From the NCBI GenBank assembly GCA_023248545.1, contig JAHFEF010000008.1, positions 23,822-87,821 on the forward strand: 64,000 nt of DNA. Reading direction: 5' to 3'. This DNA comes from Myxococcales bacterium. GTDB lineage: Bacteria; Myxococcota; UBA727; JABDBI01. Below the pieces are notes generated by a model. That model ran no database searches, had not been told where the DNA came from, and saw only the letters and a list, made by a program, of their open reading frames with translations. Positions 16,482-24,586 of the stretch are shown here, one piece after another; within the stretch, counting starts at the first letter, position 1, and every line of letters starts with the position of its first letter. Made by a program: the position numbers and the translations under genes.

Positions 16482-16982
16482 TCAAGCCGTGTCAGATCCA
16501 GATAGGCCGGCGCTCATCTGACCAAACATCAGCAATCTGGCGCCAGGAGTAGCAATGCCGTTCGTTAAATCGAATTGGCGCTGATAAAATCCTGTATTTT
16601 CTGGAAAGTAGCATTGAAACATTTCCGACCGCCTTGCCAGACAATCCCTAAGTCCAGTCAAAGCAAGACAGTTGGTGAGTGCGCAAGCACCCAGTGGTGT
16701 TACTATATTGCCTTCGAGTGGGATTCTTCGGCCGAAAGATTCCGTTTCCGGATCTTCATCTCGCTCTGCTGCAATATGGCGTAGATCTGCAGCGCTCGTA
16801 AGGACTTGATCAAATATAGCATTCAGAGGAGTCCCTTCCTCAATCATGCTCGCGATCTGCTCCGCTATCGCCCTTACAAATTCGTCTCTGTGATCATCAA
16901 AAAAAGTTGCATTGAGAGCGCCACAAAGAAACATTTGAACAATCAATTTGTTAAACAATCTCATTGTTAAACAATGCATCAT
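16482..16982 (-). CDS. exported protein, hypothetical
   Basis: A 166-residue ORF. Read from the internal ATG at 16964 the protein starts MRLFNKLIVQMFLCGALNA, a credible signal peptide, so the start may be 16964 rather than 16982. The mature part has paired cysteines (LGACALTNCLAL, LRDCLARR, FQCYF). No family recognised. Two copies of an 11-bp palindrome cover the region of the two candidate starts. Confidence 0.5.
   Translation of the reverse strand: MMHCLTMRLFNKLIVQMFLCGALNATFFDDHRDEFVRAIAEQIASMIEEGTPLNAIFDQVLTSAADLRHIAAERDEDPETESFGRRIPLEGNIVTPLGACALTNCLALTGLRDCLARRSEMFQCYFPENTGFYQRQFDLTNGIATPGARLLMFGQMSAGLSGSDTA
16948..16974. promoter_or_regulatory. two palindromic 11-mers at a gene start
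   Basis: TTGTTAAACAA occurs at 16948-16958 and again at 16964-16974, 16 bases apart. Each is an inverted repeat around one central base. They overlap the first codons of the 16482-16982 gene. Spacing and symmetry suggest a dimeric repressor site, but no regulator is identified. Confidence 0.4.
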
Positions 16983-17011
16983 GTTAAAGTCGGGTCAATG
17001 GGGCTGGGGCG

Positions 17012-17173
17012 ATGGATTGGCGGTTTGGGTTAGGTTTTGACAAGGACGGGAGAAGCTGTGAACTGAGCCAGCGCCGTTATGCACCTGGATTCTTTGTTTT
17101 AGATCAGTTGTATACCCGGTGTAAGTTTGCTCAGGACACGGTTCTGACTGAATCAGGTAAACATAATGCATGA
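17012..17173 (+). CDS. possible 53-residue ORF in the tRNA-Arg flank
   Basis: ATG at 17012 preceded by GGGGCTGGGG, reading MDWRFGLGFDKDGRSC and ending KHNA. Nothing recognised. It occupies most of the 280-base stretch between the 16482-16982 gene and tRNA-Arg, which otherwise holds only a palindromic repeat. It could be a gene fragment or chance. Confidence 0.22.
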   Translation: MDWRFGLGFDKDGRSCELSQRRYAPGFFVLDQLYTRCKFAQDTVLTESGKHNA

Positions 17174-17220
17174 AGGTTATTGAAGAGGGATCGGGAATCT
17201 GGCGGTTGACTTAGTTTCCC

Positions 17221-17253
17221 CCGCCTCCGCCGAAGCCTTGGCGTAGGCGGAAG
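17221..17253. repeat. dispersed palindromic element, copy A
   Basis: CCGCCT (17221-17226) pairs with AGGCGG (17245-17250), and inside it CGCC pairs with GGCG, giving a strong hairpin. An 18-base segment, 17230-17247, is identical to 42880-42897 in copy C. It lies 10 bases past the 3' end of tRNA-Arg. Confidence 0.8.
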
Positions 17254-17262
17254 AGCGAAGGC

Positions 17263-17339
17263 TGGTGCACCCGACATGATTCGAACATGTGACCCCCAGA
17301 TTCGTAGTCTGATGCTCTATCCAGCTGAGCTACGGGTGC
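17263..17339 (-). tRNA. tRNA-Arg (anticodon ACG)
   Basis: The complement folds as a full cloverleaf: acceptor GCACCCG/CGGGTGC, D arm GCTC...GAGC, anticodon stem TCAGA/TCTGG with loop CTACGAA (anticodon ACG), T arm ACATG/CATGT with TTCGAAT, discriminator A and an encoded CCA (17265-17263). The ACG anticodon would be edited to ICG by TadA. The accessory patch 11308-17262 starts at its 3' side. Confidence 0.97.
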
Positions 17340-17401
17340 AATGGAAGACCCGCTTGTCTCATTAGGGGGACTATTTGTCAACCACCGGGTGTTGTCCAAG
17401 G

Positions 17402-17833
17402 ATGAAGTATGTTGCGCTGCTTTGCCTCTTGGTTTTGCAACTTCACGCTCAAAACATTACCGCCACTTGCCCTCCTGGTTATCTGACCGTGGATACAATG
17501 AAACCCTGTGCATATCAGCAGAAGGATCAACAAACCGCTTTGTGGTGGCAAATCCCACCTCAGGGCCTTCTTGCCCTGGGTTATATTTATTTGGAAGACA
17601 CCAGAAAGGCAACCACGCAGGTGATTCTGACTGCGCTGGTTCCGATCATCGCTTTATTCGCTTATTTCATAGCGCCCTCGTATCTAAAACAAGGTGCCAG
17701 CGTGGCGCGGATAGTCGCACTGGCAGCGGGACTGACCTTTGTGGCTCCCATCACGTATACGATGGTGGGCGTGTTTGATATTATTGCGGGGACTGCAAAA
17801 GATGGCAGGGGTCAGCCGCTCAAACCCAGATGA
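17402..17833 (+). CDS. small membrane protein with signal peptide, hypothetical
   Basis: About 143 residues from the ATG at 17402 (MKYVALLCLLVLQLHAQ, signal peptide). Then come two cysteines (TCPPGYLTV, KPCAYQQ) and at least two hydrophobic segments, around TTQVILTALVPIIALFAYFIA and IVALAAGLTFVAPITYTMVG. An in-frame start at 17375 would place extra residues before the signal. No family recognised. The 3' end overlaps the convergent CYTH gene by 22 bases. Confidence 0.62.
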   Translation: MKYVALLCLLVLQLHAQNITATCPPGYLTVDTMKPCAYQQKDQQTALWWQIPPQGLLALGYIYLEDTRKATTQVILTALVPIIALFAYFIAPSYLKQGASVARIVALAAGLTFVAPITYTMVGVFDIIAGTAKDGRGQPLKPR

Positions 17834-18474
17834 GCTTTCAAGCCGAAAAACCGCTCAGCTTTTCCGGTTGAGGGGCCTGTTTCTATCTGAAGGTGAGTTA
17901 ATAGCTTAGCCAGCTCAGCTTCTGCTATTTGAGGAGCCAAGCCTTCGGGCAATTCGATCTCAAGTTCATAGTCCAGTTGGCCGTTCCCAAAGTCTGTCTC
18001 GTCGAATTCCAAATCAACTTTGTGCCCGCCGATGGAGTAGGGCACATGAGTTCTCTTGTTCTTGAATGAACCCACGAGGCTGACTGGTTGGCTTTTAATC
18101 AGAGTTTCGATGCGTCGAAGCAGGGAAAGTCGGGTGTCGTGAGCGTTCTTGGACTCGTCGGGCCAAGTCTGATGAAGCAACCCGATCGGGTCTATTTCTG
18201 GTCCAGGAACAATCTGTTCCCACTCGTCATGAACCGAGAGCAGGCCAGAAGGCTTATTCATATTTTCAGGGGCTGCTTTGCAGGTAAAAATATGCTGGTC
18301 GTTCGATTTTCGAAGTCTTAAAAAAATATGCTGTGATTTAAGTCTGAGATCCGGCGTATCAAAAAAAGAGTTGGTTTGGTGTTCGATCCGATGCTCGCCC
18401 TCGATAGAATTCAAGAGAGCCAGATAAGATTGTTGGCTCGGAAATCGATATTTGAGTTCAACTTCTCGGATCAT
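17812..18474 (-). CDS. CYTH domain (triphosphate tunnel) protein
   Basis: A 220-residue protein starting REVELKYRF, the ExExK signature of the CYTH/triphosphate tunnel metalloenzyme family. Other tunnel features are FFDTPDLRL, IFLRLRKSND, FTCKA, DEWEQ, KRTHVPY, LEFDETDFG and YELEIELP. Family members include class IV adenylate cyclase, thiamine triphosphatase and inorganic triphosphatase; the substrate cannot be assigned. The start overlaps the upstream haem-oxygenase-like gene by four bases, so the two are co-translated. Confidence 0.9.
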   Translation of the reverse strand: MIREVELKYRFPSQQSYLALLNSIEGEHRIEHQTNSFFDTPDLRLKSQHIFLRLRKSNDQHIFTCKAAPENMNKPSGLLSVHDEWEQIVPGPEIDPIGLLHQTWPDESKNAHDTRLSLLRRIETLIKSQPVSLVGSFKNKRTHVPYSIGGHKVDLEFDETDFGNGQLDYELEIELPEGLAPQIAEAELAKLLTHLQIETGPSTGKAERFFGLKAHLGLSG

Positions 18475-19172
18475 GACGCTGGAAGGCTGCCATAAGTTTC
18501 TACAGGGGTCAAACGTGCCTTGCCTGCTTTGAGAAGACCGTCAAACATGTGGCTGAAGGCTTGATAGCAGCGATCGACAAGTTCGATGGCTTCCCGCCGT
18601 GTATAGGTAGGCAGTTCTCGTTCATATATTTTTCGCTTCATTTCGTTTTCAAATACGGCATGTGCCATTTCAACTTCTAAATGAGAGCTTGAAAAATATT
18701 TTAAGTTCGGATCCTCACCCGATAACTTGACTTGTTTGACGGTTCTTTCGAAGAATATGTGCCCAGAAGACTCTAAGGTGAGTAGGAGCACAATGTTTAA
18801 AATTTCGTCTTGGGAGCGATAACATTCGGACACCAAAGAATAAGCCGCGTCACGGATAGGACGCAGATCTTTCCCATACAACCAGGCAATATCTTCCTGG
18901 TTAAAACCCATATAGGCTTTGTCGTGCAAAAACCATTTGTCATGGCCAGAGTCCTCAGAACGATGATGACGTGCTATTTTTTTTAAAAATGGATCCTGGA
19001 CACGCTCTTCATTGAGACGCAAAATGTCCTGAAATGTCATGACCCAAAAGGTTAATTCGGGGACAAAACAACTCAGCGTTTTCAAACTGATCAGACTTTC
19101 CAAGAACCCAAAGAATTCATGGTTCTCAAAATCACGTTGTTTGGATTCTATGTAGGCTTCGATTGTTTTCAT
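18471..19172 (-). CDS. haem-oxygenase-like di-iron (HDO) family protein
   Basis: About 233 residues from the ATG at 19172 (MKTIEAYIESKQRDF); upstream in-frame codons would overlap the divergent fumC. An all-helical protein with histidine/glutamate motifs typical of haem-oxygenase-like di-iron enzymes: RHHRSEDSGHDKWF, LESSGHIFFE and SSHLEVEMAHAVFENE. Such enzymes carry out varied oxidations; no substrate can be named. It is translationally coupled to the CYTH protein, a pairing I do not recognise from a known pathway. Confidence 0.72.
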   Translation of the reverse strand: MKTIEAYIESKQRDFENHEFFGFLESLISLKTLSCFVPELTFWVMTFQDILRLNEERVQDPFLKKIARHHRSEDSGHDKWFLHDKAYMGFNQEDIAWLYGKDLRPIRDAAYSLVSECYRSQDEILNIVLLLTLESSGHIFFERTVKQVKLSGEDPNLKYFSSSHLEVEMAHAVFENEMKRKIYERELPTYTRREAIELVDRCYQAFSHMFDGLLKAGKARLTPVETYGSLPAS

Positions 19173-19190
19173 GCTTGTCTTAGCGCCACG

Positions 19191-19219
19191 TTGGCAATTT
19201 TGGTTCATGATGCTAAAAG
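19191..19219 (+). promoter_or_regulatory. fumC promoter, leaderless layout
   Basis: TTGGCA (19191-19196), 17-base spacer, TAAAAG (19214-19219), six bases, then the fumC ATG at 19226. There is no ribosome-binding site, so the transcript would start at or next to the start codon. Confidence 0.5.
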
Positions 19220-19225
19220 CCCAGC

Positions 19226-20605
19226 ATGAGCACACGTATTGAGACAGACAGTTTTGGCGAGATTGAAGTTCCTGCAAAGGCTTACTGGGGCGCTCAAACG
19301 CAGCGCAGTCTGGAAAATTTCAAGATCGGCGGCGAAATATTTCAGCCCGAGTTTATTCGTGCGTATGCGTTGGTTAAACAAGCAGCAGCCTATGTGAACG
19401 GCCAGCTCGGTGAGCTATCGCCGGAAATCGCCGACTGGATTCAAAAAGCCGCTGCAGAAATCTGCGAAGGCAAACTGGCCGACCAGTTTCCGTTGGCCGT
19501 CTGGCAGACGGGCTCTGGCACACAGACCAATATGAACCTCAACGAAGTAATATCGAATCGAGCGATTGAAATTGCAGGAGGTCAAATTGGCAGCAAAAAG
19601 CCCGTGCACCCCAATGACCACGTGAACAAAGGCCAAAGCACCAATGATACTTTTCCAACAGCCATGCATGTCGCGACGGTGCTGAGCATTCATGAAAAAC
19701 TTTTTCCGGCACTGAAGCAATTAACTCAGACGCTTGAGAAAAAAGCGCACGAATATAGCAAAATAGTCAAGATGGGCCGAACGCATTTGCAAGACGCTAC
19801 GCCAATTACGTTGGGCCAAGAAATCAGCGGCTGGGTGGCTCAGCTCAAAGCTGCTGAAAGTGCGATTGTTGGTTTTAGTTCCCAGATTTGCGAGTTGGCT
19901 GCGGGGGGAACTGCCGTCGGGACGGGCTTAAATGCGCACCCAGAGTATGCAAAGAAAATTGCGGAGCGTTTAAAAAAAGTAACAGGCTACGCTTTTATAA
20001 CAGCGCCCAATAAATTCGCTGCGTTGGCAGGCAATGACGCCATGGTGTCACTTTCTGGCTTGCTCGGCACGCTGGCGTGTGCGCTCATGAAAATCGCCAA
20101 CGATGTCCGGTGGATGGCCAGTGGCCCTCGAGGTGGATTGGGTGAAATTTCGATTCCTGAAAATGAGCCTGGCTCTTCGATTATGCCTGGCAAAGTAAAT
20201 CCGACCCAGTCTGAGGCCATGACCATGGTGTGTTGCCAGGTCATGGGCAATCACACGACCGTGATGATGGCAGGCAGTCAGGGCAATTTCGAACTCAACG
20301 TATTTAAGCCGGTAATTATTTTTGACGTCTTGCAATCGATTAGACTGCTCGCCGATGCTTGTGTGAGTTTCGAAGAACACTGCGTGGCGGGCATGAAGCC
20401 GAATATGAAGCGCATCGAAGATTTGAAAGGCCAATCACTGATGCTGGTGACAGCGCTGACGCCTCATATTGGTTATGACAAAGCGGCCAAAGCGGCTAAA
20501 AAAGCCCACGAAGAAGGAACGACCTTGAAAGCAGCTGTACTTTCCATGGGGCTGATGAGTGCTGCTGAGTTTGATCAGCGGGTCAAACCGGAGGAGATGG
20601 TCTAG
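19226..20605 (+). CDS. fumC: class II fumarate hydratase
   Basis: A 459-residue fumarase of the aspartase/fumarase superfamily: [32 protein letters not shown], the [15 protein letters not shown] motif seen here as [15 protein letters not shown], and the signature loop [15 protein letters not shown] with the catalytic serine. It interconverts fumarate and malate in the TCA cycle and is the oxygen-stable, iron-free type. The 3' end overlaps the convergent permease by 23 bases. Confidence 0.98.
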   Translation: MSTRIETDSFGEIEVPAKAYWGAQTQRSLENFKIGGEIFQPEFIRAYALVKQAAAYVNGQLGELSPEIADWIQKAAAEICEGKLADQFPLAVWQTGSGTQTNMNLNEVISNRAIEIAGGQIGSKKPVHPNDHVNKGQSTNDTFPTAMHVATVLSIHEKLFPALKQLTQTLEKKAHEYSKIVKMGRTHLQDATPITLGQEISGWVAQLKAAESAIVGFSSQICELAAGGTAVGTGLNAHPEYAKKIAERLKKVTGYAFITAPNKFAALAGNDAMVSLSGLLGTLACALMKIANDVRWMASGPRGGLGEISIPENEPGSSIMPGKVNPTQSEAMTMVCCQVMGNHTTVMMAGSQGNFELNVFKPVIIFDVLQSIRLLADACVSFEEHCVAGMKPNMKRIEDLKGQSLMLVTALTPHIGYDKAAKAAKKAHEEGTTLKAAVLSMGLMSAAEFDQRVKPEEMV

Positions 20606-21869
20606 TACGCATCCAGCCTAACACCGGCAAGCCACTCAACGCAAATAATGCCGCCACGCCGAGCGTTCGTAGACTCGTTTCAGACAAGATCCACAAACAA
20701 AACCCCAGTGCCACGAGCCCATAAATCCAAGCCCCGAGGGTTTGTTCCTGTTTATGGCGCAAGATTTTGAAAAATGCCAAACAAGCTGTCACATAGACAA
20801 ACAAAAATGCCGTGACTGAGAAGTCTATAATGGTCGCAATCTGGTCAGCCAGTGTCGTATGGGTGGTCAAAAATAAAAGGGGAACAATGCCACACGCAGC
20901 AGTACATATAGCGATATAAGGCGCATTGTGACGATTGGTTCGGCCCAGAATTTTTGGCCCCAAACCATCTTGGGCGAGTCCTAAAGCGATTTGGCCACTG
21001 GCCAAAGCCCAGGCATTGAGGGTTCCGATGCACAGAATAGATGCAATCAGTGATACCAATAAGTGCCACTGACCCCCTAAAATATGTTGTGTAGCGTCGG
21101 CATAAGGTGCCTTCGAAAGCGCAAGCTCGGAGCTTGGCATCGATCCCAAGATGCCCAAGCTATTGAAAAAATAGACAATCGCGACAGTGATCGTTCCTAA
21201 AATAATTGCTTTTGGAATTGTTTTCGATGGGTTCTCGACAGAATCAGCCGGGGTGGTTCCGGATTCGAGGCCAATAAACCCCCACAGTGTCAGCAGCACC
21301 ACATGGCTGATGATTTTGGACACCGGCATTGAAGCGACACTCGGAGTTGTTTGGATATTGGCGCCGTTAAAATAAATTAAGCCTAGTATAGGCAAGATAA
21401 TCAGCGGGATAAATTTGAGGACCGTCAGTACAAATTCGGTTCGACCCGCGGCGTAAACACCCTGCAAGTTGAGCCATGTGACAGCCGCCAACAAACCCAA
21501 TTGCCATAAAAGCGTTTCGTTGGGAGAAAACGGCCCAAATATCGGGCTCAAATAACCGACGCTAGCAACAATTACAGCCGTCGTGCTGACCCACGAGACC
21601 ACCCAGTAGGTCCAACCGGTGAAAAATCCAGCCGTGTTTCCAAAAGCCTCGAGCGCATACGCATGCGGGCCGCCGGTTTTGGGAAACCAGCCACACAACT
21701 TGGCAAAAACAAGCGCAAGCGCAATCGCACCGACGCCCGAAATCACCCAACCTAAGAGCCCAAAATAACCAAATGCTGCAAGATTGGCCGGCAGCATGAA
21801 AATACCAGAGCCAATTTGACTGCCGGTCACCAAAGCCAACAACGACCAAAAACCGATTTTTCGAGACAT
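20583..21869 (-). CDS. APC-family amino acid permease, AdiC/CadB-like
   Basis: About 428 residues from the ATG at 21869 ([16 protein letters not shown]); a GTG at 21890 is an alternative. It has about 12 hydrophobic segments and the APC signature [16 protein letters not shown] in helix 1, then [13 protein letters not shown] and [19 protein letters not shown] in helix 6. These match the basic amino acid/polyamine antiporter branch (AdiC, PotE, CadB). No decarboxylase lies beside it, so the substrate is open. Confidence 0.9.
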   Translation of the reverse strand: MSRKIGFWSLLALVTGSQIGSGIFMLPANLAAFGYFGLLGWVISGVGAIALALVFAKLCGWFPKTGGPHAYALEAFGNTAGFFTGWTYWVVSWVSTTAVIVASVGYLSPIFGPFSPNETLLWQLGLLAAVTWLNLQGVYAAGRTEFVLTVLKFIPLIILPILGLIYFNGANIQTTPSVASMPVSKIISHVVLLTLWGFIGLESGTTPADSVENPSKTIPKAIILGTITVAIVYFFNSLGILGSMPSSELALSKAPYADATQHILGGQWHLLVSLIASILCIGTLNAWALASGQIALGLAQDGLGPKILGRTNRHNAPYIAICTAACGIVPLLFLTTHTTLADQIATIIDFSVTAFLFVYVTACLAFFKILRHKQEQTLGAWIYGLVALGFCLWILSETSLRTLGVAALFALSGLPVLGWMRTRPSPPV

Positions 21870-21930
21870 AAGCCAGGGCCCATAGCGCACCTTGGAATAA
21901 AGAGAAAGCCCAGATCGCTGAAGGCCTTAG

Positions 21931-22413
21931 GTGAAGAAGTATTTTGTAGCACTGGGACTGTGTGGCTTGTTATTTTCAGCTTCGAGTCTGGCTTGTCAGG
22001 GTATCCTGAATGCGGCGGTGAAGGGGGTCGGAACTTTAGGGGTTTTTGTGCAGCTTGGTGCTGGAGCAGCAGCTTATTTCTCATCTGGCGAAGTCACACT
22101 GCCTGATCAAAAATATGTTTATTGGGCCGAGGCGGGGGCTTACGGGGTCGCAGCCGTTGCGTTGCTGGCCGCAATTTCGTGCAGACCCATCGGTGGCATG
22201 AATACGGCAGCGGGATCGATGGCAGTTCTGGCTGGTTTGGCGGGTGCAGCGACGGCTACGGCCGCCTATTTCTTGAATACGCACAGAGACATCGTGACTT
22301 GGGCGGCTTTTTTTGGGGGGTTGGGTGGAACGGCTCTTAACTGGATGGCCAGTTTGCTTGCAGCCTTACAGAGGCGTTGTATTCGATCGGATCTTGAAGC
22401 GCCACTGATCTAA
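21931..22413 (+). CDS. small multi-pass membrane protein, hypothetical
   Basis: A 160-residue protein from GTG 21931, with AAGG six bases upstream. Signal-like MKKYFVALGLCGLLFSASSLA is followed by CQG and three or four glycine/alanine-rich hydrophobic segments (GTLGVFVQLGAGAAAYF, YGVAAVALLAAIS, SMAVLAGLAGAATATAAYF). No family recognised. It lies upstream of gmk on the same strand but gmk has its own promoter. Confidence 0.6.
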   Translation: MKKYFVALGLCGLLFSASSLACQGILNAAVKGVGTLGVFVQLGAGAAAYFSSGEVTLPDQKYVYWAEAGAYGVAAVALLAAISCRPIGGMNTAAGSMAVLAGLAGAATATAAYFLNTHRDIVTWAAFFGGLGGTALNWMASLLAALQRRCIRSDLEAPLI

Positions 22414-22424
22414 TAGCAATCCAG

Positions 22425-22453
22425 TTGCTTAAGCGCTTCGCTTGCTCTAAAAC
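22425..22453 (+). promoter_or_regulatory. gmk promoter, leaderless layout
   Basis: TTGCTT (22425-22430), 17 bases, TAAAAC (22448-22453), six bases, then the gmk ATG at 22460. No ribosome-binding site is visible. Confidence 0.45.
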
Positions 22454-22459
22454 TCTTCT

Positions 22460-23071
22460 ATGGCACGCCAAGCATTTCCAGTTGTTTTAAGCGCTCCCAG
22501 TGGTACCGGTAAGACTACCCTTGCACACTTGCTCGTGGACAGCATGTCTAACTTGCAAATTAGTGTAAGTTACACGACGAGGCCCATGCGTGGCCATGAG
22601 CGCAACAATGAAGATTATCACTTTGTGGATGCCGCTGAATTTAATGCGATGATTAAAAGAAACGCCTTTTTAGAATGGGCGGTTGTGCATGGCCACCAAT
22701 ACGGTTCGTCCGAAGAATGGACTCAGCAAAAACTAGATGAACACAAAGATGTCTTGTTTGATATCGATGTTCAGGGTGGATTGCAAATTAAGAAGCGTTT
22801 CCCCAAGGCTGTTTTAATTTTTATTTTGCCACCCTCGATGGAAGAGCTCGAGAGTCGCCTCCGGGGCAGAGGAACTGACCCGGATGATACAATTGCTGAA
22901 CGCCTCAAAGATGCTCGCCAAGAAATTCGAATTGGCCTCGATCAATATGACTATGTGATTAACAACGAGAAGCTTGATCGAGCTTTGTTTGACTTGACCG
23001 CGATTGTCCGAACGCACAGGTTATTAGGCTTTGATCGCGATAAGATTCGAATGAAATTGCTGGGGGAGTAA
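22460..23071 (+). CDS. gmk: guanylate kinase
   Basis: A 203-residue guanylate kinase: P-loop SAPSGTGKTTL, the GMP-binding SVSYTTRPMRGHE and EDYHFVD, FLEWAVVHGHQYG, and DIDVQGGLQIK with PSMEELESRLRGRGTD in the lid. It phosphorylates GMP to GDP in nucleotide synthesis. The following lipoprotein gene begins on the base after the stop codon, so the two are probably co-transcribed. Confidence 0.97.
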   Translation: MARQAFPVVLSAPSGTGKTTLAHLLVDSMSNLQISVSYTTRPMRGHERNNEDYHFVDAAEFNAMIKRNAFLEWAVVHGHQYGSSEEWTQQKLDEHKDVLFDIDVQGGLQIKKRFPKAVLIFILPPSMEELESRLRGRGTDPDDTIAERLKDARQEIRIGLDQYDYVINNEKLDRALFDLTAIVRTHRLLGFDRDKIRMKLLGE

Positions 23072-24586
23072 GTGAAGAGTGGTTTAGGGGCTTGCCTGCC
23101 GAAGCTTCAGCGCAGGCAGGTGAGGTTTTTGTTTGCGGCTGTTCTTTTGTTTTCAGCTTGCCAGCCCTCCAAGCCCGCTGTGCAAAACAACACGCTGCAC
23201 ATGATTGTCTCAGTGGCCCCAGAGAGTCTGGATCCTCGATGGGCCACTTCTCAAGTAAGCCAGCAAATCAGTCGATTAATTTACGCGCCGCTGTTTATCA
23301 TCGGTGATGATTTGTTGCCAGTGCCTTATTTGGCTCAAGAGGCCATTCAAAAAGATCCAGTCACCTATCAGATTGTTTTAAGACCTGGTCTCAAGTTTCA
23401 CAATGGCGAGCCGCTGGATGCCAAAGACGTCGTGTATACTTTCAAAAACACTGGCCTCTCAGAGATCAAAGCCCCGATTGAAAGCATTCTGGCACGCTCG
23501 AAATATGGGGTCGAGTTTAAGCTTAAAACGCCCTATGCGCCCTTTTTAAGTGACTTGGCCGGCATGGGTATTGTTTCTCAAAAATATGAAACTGGCTCGG
23601 GACCCTACCAATTCAAAAATTATAATTCGGCCACAGAAACCTGGAATTTAGAGGCGTTTGCGAATTGGTTCGAGGGCAAGCCAGAGATCCAAACTATTGA
23701 GATTCGCGTGGTGCGTGATGGCAATGCCAGGTTGCTAGAGTTAATCAAAGGAAAAGCTGATTTCGCGTCGGGGATTATTAAGCCGTTCCAATTGCCGGCG
23801 CTCAAAAAATACCGAGATCAAATCCGAGTCGAGAAAACACCAGGGTTAGATTATGCCTATTTGGCCATGAATCTGAGAAAACCGCCGTTATCAGATATTC
23901 GAGTGCGACAGGCCATCGCGATGGCGCTCAATATTGATCCGATTTTAGAAGCCAAGTTTAATGGCATGGCGAGTCGGTCAACGGGTATGCTTCCAGCGGG
24001 CCACTGGGCCAAAGATGCGAATCTAGAGCCGCCCCGATATGATCCTGAGAGGGCCAAAAAGCTGCTTCAACAAACGGGTTACAAGCTGCCTCTTAAACTC
24101 ACGCTGTTAACGGGCACAGACCGATTTAGGCAAAGCATTGCGTTGGTATATCAGCACCAACTCAAACAAGTCGGTATTCATCTAGAAATCCGAGTTCAAG
24201 ATTGGGCCGTGATATACCAAAATATGAAAGAGGGCCGATTTGATTTGTACAGCGCCATTTGGACGCCGGTGGTTGAGCCTAATTTGTTTGACTGGGTGTT
24301 TCATTCGAGCAGAATCCCGGGGGCTGATAAAGCCGGCGGCAATCGAGGAGCTTATATTGACCCGGAGCTAGACAAGTTGATTGAGAAGGCACAGATCACG
24401 TCGAATTTAGAAAATCGCAGAGTGCTTTATGGTCAGATAGAACGGCGTTTGTTACAGACGCTTCCGTATATTCCATTGTGGTTTGAAGATAATATCACGG
24501 TGACGAGTCGAGATTTGGTCGATTTTGTGCCGACACGGACCTGTTCTTTCTTGCCGCTCACGCATGCCCGTTTGGTGAGGCATTGA
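23072..24586 (+). CDS. peptide/nickel ABC transporter substrate-binding lipoprotein (SBP family 5)
   Basis: A 504-residue DppA/OppA-like binding protein. GTG start directly after gmk. The first 35 residues are a lipoprotein signal with lipobox LFSAC; its charged region (GACLPKLQRRQV) is encoded by an inserted palindromic repeat. The mature protein shows family features: SLDPRWATSQVSQQ, LRPGLKFHNGEPLDAKDVVYT, GSGPYQF, RVRQAIAMALN and FDLYSAIWT. It should feed the two permeases encoded next. No ATPase subunit is present in the window. Confidence 0.94.
   Translation: MKSGLGACLPKLQRRQVRFLFAAVLLFSACQPSKPAVQNNTLHMIVSVAPESLDPRWATSQVSQQISRLIYAPLFIIGDDLLPVPYLAQEAIQKDPVTYQIVLRPGLKFHNGEPLDAKDVVYTFKNTGLSEIKAPIESILARSKYGVEFKLKTPYAPFLSDLAGMGIVSQKYETGSGPYQFKNYNSATETWNLEAFANWFEGKPEIQTIEIRVVRDGNARLLELIKGKADFASGIIKPFQLPALKKYRDQIRVEKTPGLDYAYLAMNLRKPPLSDIRVRQAIAMALNIDPILEAKFNGMASRSTGMLPAGHWAKDANLEPPRYDPERAKKLLQQTGYKLPLKLTLLTGTDRFRQSIALVYQHQLKQVGIHLEIRVQDWAVIYQNMKEGRFDLYSAIWTPVVEPNLFDWVFHSSRIPGADKAGGNRGAYIDPELDKLIEKAQITSNLENRRVLYGQIERRLLQTLPYIPLWFEDNITVTSRDLVDFVPTRTCSFLPLTHARLVRH
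23091..23120. repeat. dispersed palindromic element, copy B, inside a coding region
   Basis: TGCCTGC (23093-23099) pairs with GCAGGCA (23112-23118) around CGAAGCTTCAGC. It lies in frame within codons 7-16 of the substrate-binding lipoprotein, ahead of the hydrophobic signal core. It shares the CGAAGC...GCG.AGG arrangement with copies A and C. Confidence 0.65.

Noticed and set aside
16371..16505. 44-codon GTG ORF (SGEGVGKHKLLLAAGQ) after the exported protein gene
   Set aside because: No family, weak start and overlap with the opposite gene; support is too thin.
17211..17399. 62-residue minus-strand ORF with RLRQGFGG
   Set aside because: It is the translation of tRNA-Arg plus the adjacent palindromic element.
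17341..17778. 145-residue plus-strand ORF overlapping the small membrane protein
   Set aside because: The alternative frame has a signal peptide and membrane segments; this one is a shadow.
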